Source of the DNA: Chlorocebus sabaeus
Lineage: Eukaryota; Chordata; Mammalia; Primates; Cercopithecidae
DNA: 64,000 nucleotides
Direction: 5' to 3'
NCBI RefSeq assembly: GCF_047675955.1
Contig: NC_132910.1
Location: forward strand, 108,483,143 to 108,547,142
Shown: in pieces, positions 23,889 through 34,039 of the stretch
How the letters are laid out: the number at the start of each line of letters is the position of its first letter
How positions within the stretch are numbered: the first letter of the stretch is position 1
The notes under the pieces: model-generated
What the model saw: the letters and a program-made list of their open reading frames with translations, nothing else
Databases searched by the model: none
Told to the model about the DNA's origin: nothing
Made by a program: the position numbers and the translations under genes

Positions 23889-24210
23889 TACAGTCGGCCT
23901 TTTGTATCCATGAATTCTGCTTCTGTAAATTAAAAAATGTGTTTTAAATTGCATCTGTACAGAACACGTACAGATCTTTCTTTCTTGTCATTAGTCCCTA
24001 AACAATACAGCATAACAACCATTTACATATCATTTATATTGTGTTAGGTATTCTAGGTAATCTAGAGATTATTTGAAGAATATGGGTGGATGTGCATAGA
24101 TTGTTTGCAAATACAATACCATTTTACATAGGGGACTTGAGCATCTGTATATTTTGGTATCTGTGAGGGTAACCTCACAACAATCCCCTATGGATATAGA
24201 GGGATGATTA
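23889..24210. mobile_element. Tigger/MER2-type non-autonomous DNA transposon with TA target duplication
   Basis: The left end 'cagtcggccttttgtatcc' is mirrored by the right end 'tatggatatagagggatgat', the terminal inverted repeats of this mariner-related group. Internal phrases include 'cattagtccctaaacaatac', 'aggtaatctagagatta' and 'ggggacttgagcatctgta'. A TA dinucleotide flanks each side. It is too short (about 318 bp) for a transposase and none is encoded. Confidence 0.82.
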
Positions 24211-24663
24211 TATTTGAAATTTGAAAACACTAGTAAGAAGTTTCAGTGACTAAGACTTAACTGGGCATTTTAGATACATATAGAACATTCAAGAGAGAAA
24301 AATTTTTTATTTTCAAATTTATTATTCAGCCAAGACTTTTTAACATGACCCAAATGAAAGTGAGGACATTTAAGGACTGACTTAACAACCTAATTCTACA
24401 GCTAAATAAAACTCTGCAGGCCCAGTTGTACTTTCCTCATCTAGGACACCTGACAGAAACAAAAAGTAACTTGCAATAATTGTAGGGTAATAAAGCCACA
24501 ACTAATTGTTGGAAATTTCATTAATAACCTCAGAAACTCCACAGTCTTAAATAACTGCTATGAGTTACAATATCTTAAAGGCACCCTTAGAAGTAGGATT
24601 TTTAGATTTAAAAGATTTCAGGTTTTGTTTTCTTATGAACTGAATACTGAAAAAATATTATCC
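24211..24663. other. Single-copy intergenic DNA
   Basis: No feature recognised. Confidence 0.5.
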
Positions 24664-24852
24664 TAGACCAGAGTTCTCAATTATAATGTTTCAACAGAAT
24701 CACATGGGAACTTTTAAAAATATTTATGTCTGGGTAGCACTGCTTAGGGATTCTGATAATTAAAAATGGCAGGTTCTCAGCACTGACATTTTTTAAAAAG
24801 CTATTCAGGTAGTTTCTCATGTGCAGCCAATCTTGAAAACCACTGATCTAGA
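24664..24852 (+). mobile_element. MER5A/B-type hAT DNA transposon, sense
   Basis: Reads 'ccagagttctcaattataat', 'cagaatcacatgggaac', 'agggattctgataat' and 'gaaaaccactgatcta', the sense order of MER5. A second, opposite-strand MER5 lies at 22398-22557. Confidence 0.75.
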
Positions 24853-24944
24853 GTGGTCTAGAATCACTCTAGTCTAGAGTTTAAACTGTCTCTCTCAAAA
24901 AAGACAAGGTTTATTTCCAGAGCAGTCTTGTCAGTTATAATCCT

Positions 24945-25340
24945 TATCATTTGTTTATCAAACATTTATTGAACACTTACAGTGGGAAGTTATTGGACTA
25001 GGTTCAGAGGATGTAAGAGTGTAAAATATAATGAAACAACCCCTGCCTTTAATCTATTGAGAGTCTAGTGGAAGAGTCATTTAACAGAGAAATGATTGCA
25101 ATATAGTGGTAGGAAAGGGTTAAGAATGTGTTACAGAGATTCTCCAGAAGAAGACAGGCAAAGATAGGTAGCACTGGTGGGGAAAGGACATCAAAGCAAG
25201 AAGAGATGAGCAAAGACCTGTAGCAAGAAAGATCATAGCTAGATCATTGAGAACTGAACGTTGTCCTGGGATTATGAGAGGCTTTGCACAGTAAGCTCAG
25301 GAGCATAACTTCTTATTGGAAGCAACAGAGTATCATTAAA
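24945..25340 (-). mobile_element. Possible L2/MIR-class LINE relic, antisense
   Basis: 'catttattgaacacttacag', 'tattggactaggttcagagg', 'acaacccctgcctttaatct' and 'gagagtctagtggaag' follow the 3' part of antisense L2-like sequence. Highly diverged. Confidence 0.45.
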
Positions 25341-25539
25341 TGATTATAAGAATAGCAAGAAGATGAAAAACAATGAAAAATCAGCTAGTATTGTTTTGCT
25401 ATTCCATAGTTAATAATAATAGTAATCACATAAGTTTAATAATATACAGATTATTTTTAAATAATCATAATCTATGTGTTACTAAATATACAGATCATTC
25501 TCCTTAATGAAGGCAAATATTACTTAAATGTTTTAAATG

Positions 25540-25620
25540 AATGAATTTATTTAATATTTTCCCAATTTTTACAGACGAAGAAACAGTCTAGAGAAGTTAA
25601 GTGACCCCTGAAGGTCATAG
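25540..25620 (-). mobile_element. MIR SINE, antisense, first part (split by LTR)
   Basis: 'acagacgaagaaacagtcta' followed by 'gagaagttaagtgacccctg' and 'aaggtcatag' is MIR antisense. It resumes at 26048 after the LTR with 'agtaaacaagtagcaaagcc'. Confidence 0.65.
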
Positions 25621-26047
25621 AGTGTGTTGGTTTGCTCTTTCATTGCTATAAAGGAATGCCTGGGACTGAGTAATTTACAAAGAAAAGTAGTTTAGTTGGT
25701 TCACAGTTCTTTAGGCTGTACACGAAGCATGATATCAGAGCATCTGCTTCTGGCGAGGGATTCAGGAAGCTTACCATCATGGTGGAAGAAGAGGGGAAGC
25801 CAGTATGTTATATGGCAAGAGAGGAAGCAAGAGAGAGGGGAGGAGGAGGTTCCAGACTCTTTTTAACAACCAGATCTCCCGTGAACTAACTGAGCAATAG
25901 TTCACTTATCACAAAGGGCGTGGTGCTAACCATTCATGGGGGGATCTGCCCTCATGATCCCACCACCTTCCATCAGGCCCCACCTCCAACACTGGGAATC
26001 CAATTTCAGCAGAAGTTTTGGAGGGAACAAACATCCAAACAACATCA
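25621..26047 (-). mobile_element. MaLR-type LTR (MST-like), antisense, inserted in a MIR
   Basis: Antisense MST order is clear: 'tttgctctttcattgctata', 'gggactgagtaatttacaaa', 'ttaccatcatggtggaagaa', 'taacaaccagatctcccgtg', 'caccaccttccatcaggccc' and 'cctccaacactgggaatcc'. It is flanked by 'catag' on both sides (25616-25620 and 26048-26052), the 5-bp duplication expected for an LTR element. No internal region remains. Confidence 0.85.
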
Positions 26048-26130
26048 CATAGTAAACAAGTAGCAAAGCCAGGATTAAAACCACGGAATTTGACTCGAGA
26101 GCCAGCATTACCATGCTAATCATGACTCAC
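26048..26130 (-). mobile_element. MIR SINE, antisense, second part
   Basis: Continues the MIR interrupted at 25620: 'agccaggattaaaaccacgg' and 'attaccatgctaatcatgac'. Confidence 0.65.
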
Positions 26131-27233
26131 ATTTTTAAAATTTCATTTTGTGATTTTTTTCCAAAACACTTTTATTATAATTTCATGGACTATTAAGTAG
26201 ATAGTAATATTCCTGTATTAACTATTATTTGCAATTAACATGCTAGGAAATGATTTAAAATAACGTAGTTTTTATATTCTCAATTCCTTGAAATATTTAT
26301 TTCAAATTTGTTTTTTATCATTATTTAATTATTTTCTTCAGAGTGAACAGAAATAGGATTTTTATCATCCAGAATCATCTTAATATTGCAGTTTTTCTAG
26401 AAAAACTGGTAGTACCCTTTCATTGCAAAATTGTTTAGTCCCCCCACTCATTTTTCATGAATTAATTTTATTTAATTTTCATTTTATAAAACATGAAGAT
26501 TTTTACAAAACATGAGGATTCACTTTATCAAACATGGGGAGTTAAGAGGTTGGGTATGAGTTGCTACTAGAAGGGTCCCCTATCCCAGCAGCTGAGCTTT
26601 GCTGGAAGGCAGGAAGAGGCACCATACCCTTGTGAACCTACGCTTCTCACTTACCGGAATACAGCACAGGAATTGGGGCTGCTCTGACTGTATTTCTCCC
26701 CTTCAAAGGAGGTTTCATTGGAAATGATGTCATGGCATGGACTGAGAAGATAGACTAGTTGCTGTCTCCTCCATGCTAAGGAGGGTGCCCTTCGCATGAA
26801 GAACCCTTTTCAATCATTCCAGGCTGACCAAAATCTATGCAAGCATTAAGATTGTTTCAACTTCCCTTTGCTGGCAGTTCACCTTTTGTGTCTCATTCTC
26901 TAAGGTTCTCAAGGCAAAGATCTTATCTTGAAGGCTGTTGGTCCCCAGTAATTAGAGTGCAATTACTACTTTAAAAACAACTGAGGAAAAGCCTCAATAT
27001 GTGATGGTAGTGAGAGTTCAATGGTATGCCACAACAGTTCCTGGTGAGGTTTATGAGAAGTAAAGAAATCAGTGCTCTTGGAGAAGAGTATTTGGGGAAG
27101 AAAGAATAGGATATGCAAATGTCTTGGGGGTAGGAAACATGGAAAAATGCATGGAAGAAATTAGGTATGAATATGTGTGTAAATTACACACATATTGGGT
27201 ACAGCTCTCCTACCTCTACATGTGTGTATATAT
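26131..27233. other. Single-copy DNA with a GC-richer block at about 26520-27060
   Basis: No repeat family recognised. The block 26520-27060 is less AT-rich than its surroundings and without microsatellites or Alu/L1 traces. It has no convincing open frame on either strand. It could be a diverged exon, a regulatory segment or nothing; the sequence alone does not decide. Confidence 0.35.
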
Positions 27234-27699
27234 ATAGGCAATATCCATATATACAGAGAGATATTAGCATCAGTGTGTGTGTGTTCTTATGATTTCTCAA
27301 CAATTTGCTTAGAAAAGCTCCAAAATGTATCATTACAAGCTACTGAAAAAAATTCATAATAATTTTGACTAAGAAAAATAGAAGTAAAATGTTCAAGAGC
27401 AATAATGATTTCTACATAAAGCAAATGCTTTTGAAATAATGTGAGGAGACTTTTGAAATAATGTGAAGTCACACAGTTTTATTTGAAGGATAGTGAACTG
27501 TGTCATTGCTGATTGTATCAGTCTGTGCTTTGGCTGATCTGGAAATCTGCCATTAGTTAATCTCTTAAAAGCAGAAATAGTAAATTAATATTTTTGGAGA
27601 AAAACAGAAAAAGAAACATAAAGCAGACGGAAGAAATAGTATAAATATTCCATTAGTGATTTTTTTTTCTTTCATCCACAAAGCTCTTCTTCATTTTAT
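27234..27699 (+). repeat. Left arm of long inverted duplication
   Basis: About 466 bp, pairing with the reverse complement of 28097-28560. By hand I count about 19 mismatches and one small T-run length difference, so roughly 96% identity. It contains a tandem pair of a 22-bp unit (27428-27469, 'cttttgaaataatgtgagga' ...) that is also present in the other arm, so that tandem predates the inversion. The arm matches no repeat family I recognise. Confidence 0.95.
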
Positions 27700-27701
27700 A
27701 T

Positions 27702-27757
27702 ATATACACACACACACGTATATAGGAAGCTTCCTATATACGTGTGTGTGTGTATAT
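27702..27757. repeat. Perfect 56-bp palindrome
   Basis: Centre is GGAAG|CTTCC between 27729 and 27730. Both 28-bp halves pair without mismatch, including the CA/TG repeat and the flanking TATA bases. Confidence 0.95.
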
Positions 27758-27800
27758 GTGTGTATATATAGGAAGTGTATATGTGTATATATAGGAAGTG

Positions 27801-27842
27801 TATATGTGTGTATATAGGAAGCTTCCTATATACACACATATA
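27801..27842. repeat. Perfect 42-bp palindrome
   Basis: Same GGAAG|CTTCC centre, between 27821 and 27822, with 21-bp arms that pair without mismatch. Confidence 0.95.
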
Positions 27843-28096
27843 TATAGGAAGCTCCAATTCAACTTGTTTCTTAAAAAAACTTTATGTTAAAAAAAGTTTT
27901 ATTATGTATATGTCCCCAGTTTTCAGCAGGTTTGAATGGTTGCTTGGTCTATGAGGGCTCTTGACAATTGCTACTCACACTGGCACATGATTAATGGGGA
28001 CTCAGCTTGATTTCCTTGGGCTCTCACTATTTATCAGAGTCATTCTTCACTCATAAATTTTCCTCTATCTATCGTAATTCATATCGGCAAAAAAAC

Positions 28097-28560
28097 ATAA
28101 AATGAAGAAGAGCTTTGTGGATGAAATAAAAAAATCACTAATGGAATAATTATACTATTTCTTCTGTCTGCTTTATGTTTCTTTTTCTGTTTTTCTCCAG
28201 AAATATTAATTCACTATTTCTGCTTTTAAGAGAATAACTAGTGGCAGATTTCCAGATCAGCCAAATCACAGACTGATACAATCAGCAATGACACAGTTCA
28301 CTATCCTTCAAATAAAACTGTGCAACTTCACATTATTTCAAAAGTCTCTTCACATTATTTCAAAAGCATTTGCTTTATGTAGAAATCATTATTGTTCTTG
28401 AACATTTTACTGCTATTTTTCTTAGTCAAAAGTATTATGAATTTTTTTCAGTAGCTTGTAATGATACATTTTGGAGCTTTTCTAAGCAAACCGTTGAGAA
28501 ATCATAGGAACACACACACACTGATGCTAATATCTCTCTGTATATATGAATATTGCCTAT
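28097..28560 (-). repeat. Right arm of long inverted duplication
   Basis: Reverse complement of 27234-27699. Both ends are sharp: similarity stops at 'gcctat' on the right and at 'ataaaatga' on the left. The mismatches are a mix of transitions and transversions spread along the arm, as expected from normal divergence. Confidence 0.95.
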
Positions 28561-30821
28561 AGCTGGAGCATTAAATAATGCTAAGGAAGCAGTTCTAAAT
28601 ATAAACGCTGTCTTTTAAATAGTGACAGAACACACATTTTCCACATGCTTATGAGAGATCTTCTCAATGCTTATCAGCATTCTCAGGATTAATAATATAA
28701 GTTCCTTAAATAATTATTTGGAAAAAAAGTTTGTCACAGGTCTTAAATCACTTTAATGGATCATTTCAGACTCTGTTGTAATTCTCCAAGATACAAAGAA
28801 AAATTTCAAGGAAGCATTTATGGTTATAATTTACTGTCTGCATTTATGATCTTTTGAACTCCTTCCCATTGCAGCATTTCATAGGAAAGTTTTTAATATT
28901 CTGAAAAGTTTAGACACTGATCTGAGGCCACTGAGTCACTACTGCAGATTATCATGGAGGTAGATTATCATGGAGGTTGCCAGTCTGTGAGAACAACACC
29001 TGTAATGTATTCCTATAGATCTGATCATTTTTCTAAAGGAAATTGACCAAAGACCTTGTGAATTTCATTCCTTTTCACCAAACAAAACTCTCATTCATCT
29101 AACAAAGGCAACAGAGGCAGCTTAGTGGCAAAAATGAAATAGCAGGCATGAATTCTTGTTCTAATCATCTTGTTTTTACCATGAATATAACTATGTCTTA
29201 AATTTGCGTTCATAACAAAATTCCTGTGACAGGATCTATTTCCATATTAGACTGAAAAGTCTGCACAGTACTTGGCAAAATGGTGCTTAACATACTATTT
29301 ATTTATAGACTATTCAATATGCTGCTTCCACTTATTTCTTATATGTGAAAACAATAAGCCAGTCATCTGGTGTGCAAAACACAGACATTGCAGGTAAACT
29401 GTTCACCATATCTACTTTCCAGGGTTCCAGAAATGGTGCTACAGGCTTAGACGAACTGCAAGTGGTGTATGTAGGCAGAAAGCTTGAATTCAACTTACCT
29501 AGCAACAGACTATGGCATTCACCATATTGTATGCACATGTGGCTCGAATTCATGCTGCTGGCTGACGGGCTTCCTACGGAGAAGCATTTAATTGTCAATA
29601 TTATACACTTACAATATTCAGAAGTGTAAAAGTTAACTGAGAAAAAAATGGCCTAAAGTCTAAACTGAGATGTGATTTAGACAGAAAACATGACTGTGTG
29701 ACAGAGGCAGAAGCCTCTGCAAATGGAACTGGGAAGGAATTGACTGTGAACAGCTGCTCATTGAGAGATGGCTCGGGAGGGAACCCTGAGTGAACTTATA
29801 CCGCCTTGGAAATCAAAACGTGCTGTGGTATCACAAGCTCTGGCTAAATAAATGCTCTGTTGTAAAGCAGAACTTTTGACCTAATTATTTTGTCCTCACA
29901 GTTTTGCTTCTCGGAATGTTTATACAATGTCTATAATTGTTCCCAACAAAATTTTTATGGAAGGAAATATTGGCTGGAGAAAAATGTCTTCTCACTAGTA
30001 TTGAAAAAGAGAAAGAAATAATTGCTTGGCTTAGTTTATATGCAAGCTCCTGGTGAACTTGTTTTTGAACAGATTCTTATCCATAGTAGACACTCGATAT
30101 TGAACAGACGAACAAATGATTGTGGGGAGTTCTTTTATGTGCTTATGAAGAATTAAGATAATTCTTGCAATTGTTAATGAATCAATACCAAACCATAAAG
30201 GAGTCAGTAAGAGGAAAGAGATGAAGGTCAGTTGGAGGAAGTGTTAATCTAATGATTTAGTCTTGTCATCAGTATGTCCCACAGATGTATATTTAGTGCA
30301 TCCTGAACAGCATGTATGGAGACAACGTCTCTGAAATTCACTATTGTAAAGTCCACTACGATTGCCTAACATTTTGTGTTTCTCTATATTGATTCCAAAA
30401 AGTTGGAGTAAGAAGTATTTCTTAATCCTTAAATATTTTGTGTGGTTTGATGGAGTCTAGCTAGTCAAATCTCTACTTCTTAGACAAGGGAGATGAGCTA
30501 CCCAACATGTATTTGATCGTGTATGTAAAATCTATGGAAACTATATGTAAAATTATCAGCATCTGACAATATAAAAAGCACCCAATCAGCTGTCGCTATC
30601 TCTTTTTATTGTGGTTATTGCCAATTCACAATTACAGTGGTAGCTTTTTAAGAGTCCCTAAACAAACATGGCTCTTTTTTATTTCATTATCATTTTTCAT
30701 TATGAAATTTCAGACACACAAAAGATTATATATGTATATATATAAACACATTTGTAAGTAGATAAATGAAATTTAATTGTTAACCAGTCAAACATCAGTA
30801 TTTCCACCTCTGATTTAAATA
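28561..30821. other. Single-copy intergenic DNA
   Basis: No gene supported. There is a 16-bp tandem pair at 28946-28977 ('agattatcatggaggt' twice) and a short L2/MIR-like tail near 30085-30120. The region 29345-29629 is open on both strands (94 and 88 codons) but matches no family I know and has no coding context. The segment 29690-29890 is somewhat GC-richer and unassigned. Confidence 0.4.
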
Positions 30822-30883
<62 letters not shown>

Positions 30884-30950
30884 GTAGATAGAGAGATATA
30901 GATTTATAGATAAAGATAGATAGATATGGATATGGATTATATATATATCT
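30822..30950. repeat. Compound microsatellite (TG)n(TA)n(GA)n(GATA)n
   Basis: Four successive repeat types in about 130 bp: TG, TA, GA and a GATA/GATATG-like tail. Confidence 0.93.
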
Positions 30951-30959
30951 CTCTCCAAT

Positions 30960-31168
30960 AGAGCTGTCTTCCCTCCTGTTCATGTTCACTGATGTCTATC
31001 ACTGCTCACTGGTATGCCATTTCCTGTCTTCTGCCAATTTTTTTCAATAGTTGCTTTTCATTTTCTTATTGATTTGCAGATGTTCTTCATATAGTCTAAA
31101 TACTAAAATTGTAATGTAAATTAGAAGCAAATATCTTTTGCCAGTTTTTATCTTATATTTTTAAACCT
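30960..31168 (-). mobile_element. Antisense L1M ORF2 fragment, part 1
   Basis: 'ttcttattgatttgcagatg', 'ttcttcatatagtctaaata' and 'gcaaatatcttttgccagt' are antisense L1 ORF2 3' sequence. It continues after the AluJ. Confidence 0.55.
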
Positions 31169-31460
31169 TATTTTTTAAGACACAGGGTCTACCTCTGTTG
31201 CTCAGACTAGAGTGACGTGGTGTGATCATAGCTCACTGCAGCCTTAAACTCCGGGGCTTAAGCTATCCTTCCGCCTCAGCCTCCAGGGTAGCTAGAACTA
31301 TAGGCATACACCACCATGCCAGTGTAATTTTAAAATTTTTTATAGACTTGTGGTCTCACTATGTTGCCAAGGCTGGTCACAAACTCCTGGCCTGAAGTGG
31401 TTCTCTCAACTCAGTCTCCCAAAGTGTTGGGATTACAAGTGTGGGCCACTGCACCTGGCC
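31169..31460 (-). mobile_element. AluJ-like, antisense
   Basis: Diverged dimeric Alu from 'aagacacagggtctacctct' to 'actgcacctggcc'. It has the J-type 'gtctcactatgttgccaagg' and 'aactcctggcctgaagtggt'. It splits an older antisense L1M fragment. Confidence 0.9.
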
Positions 31461-32600
31461 TGCTTTTATAAATTTTAATGATATATTTTGATGAACAGAA
31501 ATTCTTACTTTTAATTATCAGCATTTATCAATTTTTAATGGTTTATTCTAGACACCATTTTTCAAATAAATCATTTCTTACCCTGATTTCATATAGGCCC
31601 ATATTTATTCAAATAATTTATTGAGCCACAATTATCTGTGAGGCATTCTTCTAGTACTTTAGGTACATCACTAAATTAAATTCCTGAGCCTTTTTTTTTA
31701 AACATTTAAATGTTTGATTTACCTGCAATTGAATATTTTTATGGTGTGAAGTTTGATTCTATTTTATTTATCTTTGATAGATGTAATCAGTTATCAGAGC
31801 TCTTTTTAAAAAGTATATCCCTTTTTTCAGTTAATTGCAGTGCCATCTCTGTAACAAAGTATTCATAGATATGCAGAAATATTTCTATGCTCATTACTTT
31901 GTCCAGTATCTCACTGTTTTGATACTTATTTCAATATCACACATTCTTAATTACTGTAGCATTAAAATACACCATCAGATTTAGTATGAAAGTATTTCTA
32001 ATATGTCATTCTTCATAAATATTTTGTATATTTGGAGCCCTTTGCTTTGTCATATAAATTTTAGGCAAGGTTATCAAGTCCCACACAAACAATGTTAGAA
32101 TTTTAATGAGAATTGCATTTTAGCTATAAAAATCAGTTTGAGATGAACGGTCATTTTTATGATAGCCATGGACATAATTTGTTTCTATCTATTTATTTTT
32201 GGTCTTTTATAATGATTGTCACTATCATTGTACAGCTAGCTTTAAAAATATCTTATGCCATTTCTTATGCGTTATTTCTAGATATTTTCACTGTTATGCT
32301 ATTTATATTGCATATTTTATTTAAGTATTTTATCATTTTGCTCCTATCTAGAAATGTAATCCACTTTTATATGCCTTGTCACATTTTAAACTCATATTAA
32401 TTTTAATACTTTGTAAAGTGGAATTGGTAATGTAAGCATCCATACCACTACAAATAATGAGAGTTATATTACTTTTTTATTTAAAATACATACTTATCTT
32501 GCTTTTGTTTCTTTGACCTTTGGAGATGGCTAGGAACTCCAATACAATATATTGTATATTTAGATACAATTACATATCCTTGCCTTGTTCCTGATGTTAA
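31461..32600 (-). mobile_element. Antisense L1M ORF2 fragment, part 2
   Basis: Resumes at 'ttttgatgaacagaaattct' and continues through 'agtatctcactgttttgata', 'aattactgtagcattaaaat' and 'ccttgccttgttcctgatgt', in antisense ORF2 order. A 31600-31700 stretch ('tttattgagccacaattat') looks L2/MIR-like and may be a separate piece. Heavily decayed. Confidence 0.6.
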
Positions 32601-32659
32601 ACAAAAATGTTTATAAATGATTCAGAATAGATTAAATTTCACTATAATAACAACCCCCT

Positions 32660-32920
32660 TTTGGTCTGCTTTAAAAAAATAAAAAACGTAAACAGAGTAC
32701 CTTATAAACAACAGAAATATATTTCTCATAGTTCTGGAGGCTGGGAAGTCCAAAATCAAGGCAACTTCAGTATCTGATGAGGGCCCATTTTCCAGTTCGT
32801 AGAAAACCTTGTCCTCACATGGTAGAAGAGACCAGGCAGCACTCTAAGGCCTCTTTTGTAGGAAGCCTAATCTCATTCATGAGGGCTCTGCCTCATGTTA
32901 CAAACATTCAGACCAAAGCA
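32660..32920 (-). mobile_element. MLT1-like MaLR LTR, antisense, internally deleted
   Basis: 'ccttataaacaacagaaata', 'atagttctggaggctgggaa', 'ttgtcctcacatggtagaag' and 'catgagggctctgcctcat' are followed directly by the end motif 'aaacattcagaccaaagca'. The segment usually between these last two parts is missing. Confidence 0.75.
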
Positions 32921-33052
32921 CCCTCAAAACTCAGTAGCTTAAAACAATAAAGGCTTATTTCTTATTCATGCTACGTGTCCATCACAGGTTGGCTGCAGCC
33001 CTACTCCATGTTGTCTGCAATCCAGAATCTATGCTAATAGAAAAGCTTCTCT
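32921..33052. repeat. Old interspersed repeat, left part (split by L1)
   Basis: 'aactcagtagcttaaaacaa', 'ttattcatgctacgtgtcca' and 'cacaggttggctgcagccct' recall a common mammalian repeat I cannot name. A related copy starts at about 57775. It resumes after the L1 at 33860. Confidence 0.55.
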
Positions 33053-33859
33053 CAATGCAAATCAAAACCACGATGAGATACCAGCTCACACTAGTCAAAA
33101 TGGCTATTACTAAAAAGTCAAAAAACAACAGACGCTGGCAAGGTTGTGGAGAAAAAGGGAATGATTTTACACTGTTGGTGAGAATATAAATGAGTTCAAA
33201 CATTGTGAAAGACAGTGTGGCGATTCCTCAAAGACCTAAAGGCAGAAATACCATTTGACCTACCAATTCCATTACTGGGTATATACCCAGAGGAATATAA
33301 ATCATTCTATTATAAAGATAAACACATATGTATATTCACTGCAGCACTATTCACAATAGCAAATACTTGGAATCAACCTAAATGCCCATCAATGATAGAC
33401 TGGATAAAAAAAAAAAATGTGGTACCTATACACCATGAAATACAATGCAGCCATAAAAAGGAATGAGAACATGTCCTTTGCAGGGACATGGATGGAGTTG
33501 GAAGCCATTATTCTCAGGAGACTAACGCAGAAACAGAAAACCAGATACCACATATTCTCACTTACAAGTGGTAGCTGAATGATGAGAACACATGGACACA
33601 TGGCAGGGAACAACACACACTGGGGCCTGTCCGGGGGTGTAGGGGGAGGGAAATCATCAGGAAAAGATAGTTAATGGACGCTGGGCTTAATAACCAAGTG
33701 ATGGGATAATCTGTGCAGCAAACCACTATGGCACACATTTACCTATATAACAAACCTGCACATCCTCCATTAACTTAAATAAAAGTTGAAGAGAAACAAA
33801 AAGAATGAAAAAAATATTTTTCTTTGTTGACAAATGGCAAAGTAAAGAAAAGCTTCTCT
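33039..33859 (+). mobile_element. 5'-truncated primate L1 with 14-bp TSD
   Basis: The L1 body is 33053-33814: the last part of ORF2 ('actgggtatatacccagagg', 'caatgcagccataaaaagga', 'tggagttggaagccattatt') and the whole 3'UTR, ending 'aataaaagttgaag' plus an A-rich tail. A 14-bp duplication 'agaaaagcttctct' flanks it (33039-33052 and 33846-33859). About 31 bp (33815-33845) lie between tail and duplication and belong neither to L1 nor to the target. The ORF2 remnant is broken, so the element is inactive. Confidence 0.92.
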
Positions 33860-34010
33860 TGAAGATTATTGGTTTTATGAAAGAAAAAATAATAATCATG
33901 ACTTTTGAAGTTTCTACCTGTTACTTTACTTATTTCATCAACTAAAGCAAATTGCATGCCTAAGGCTAACATGAATGTGATGGGGAAGTATAATTACTAT
34001 TGTTAGAAGT
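33860..34010. repeat. Old interspersed repeat, right part
   Basis: 'tcatcaactaaagcaaattg', 'catgcctaaggctaacatg' and 'gatggggaagtataattact' continue the repeat interrupted at 33052. Confidence 0.5.
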
Positions 34011-34039
34011 TTAAAATTTTTACTATACTTTTACAAATC

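Larger units (their letters stand above)
27700..28096. repeat. Spacer of inverted duplication, with palindromes and minisatellite
   Basis: The first 150 bp are alternating TA/CA/TG sequence carrying the core ATATAGGAAG five times and its inverse CTTCCTATAT twice. Perfect palindromes lie at 27702-27757 and 27801-27842. The remaining part (about 27855-28096) is ordinary single-copy sequence. Confidence 0.9.

Noticed and set aside
27700..27853. CRISPR-like or regulatory repeat array in the spacer
   Set aside because: Units are irregular, mostly TA/TG simple sequence, with no unique spacers between constant repeats; this is a eukaryotic minisatellite.
27234..28560. Inverted repeat as a sequencing or assembly fold-back artefact
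   Set aside because: The arms differ at about 19 scattered positions with mixed substitution types and there is a real 397-bp spacer; a fold-back artefact would give identical arms.
29345..29629. Pair of frames open on both strands (94 and 88 codons)
   Set aside because: No family resemblance, no splice or initiation context, and double-strand openness suggests composition rather than coding.
30822..30950. Structured RNA suggested by strong self-complementarity
   Set aside because: It is explained by simple repeats alone.
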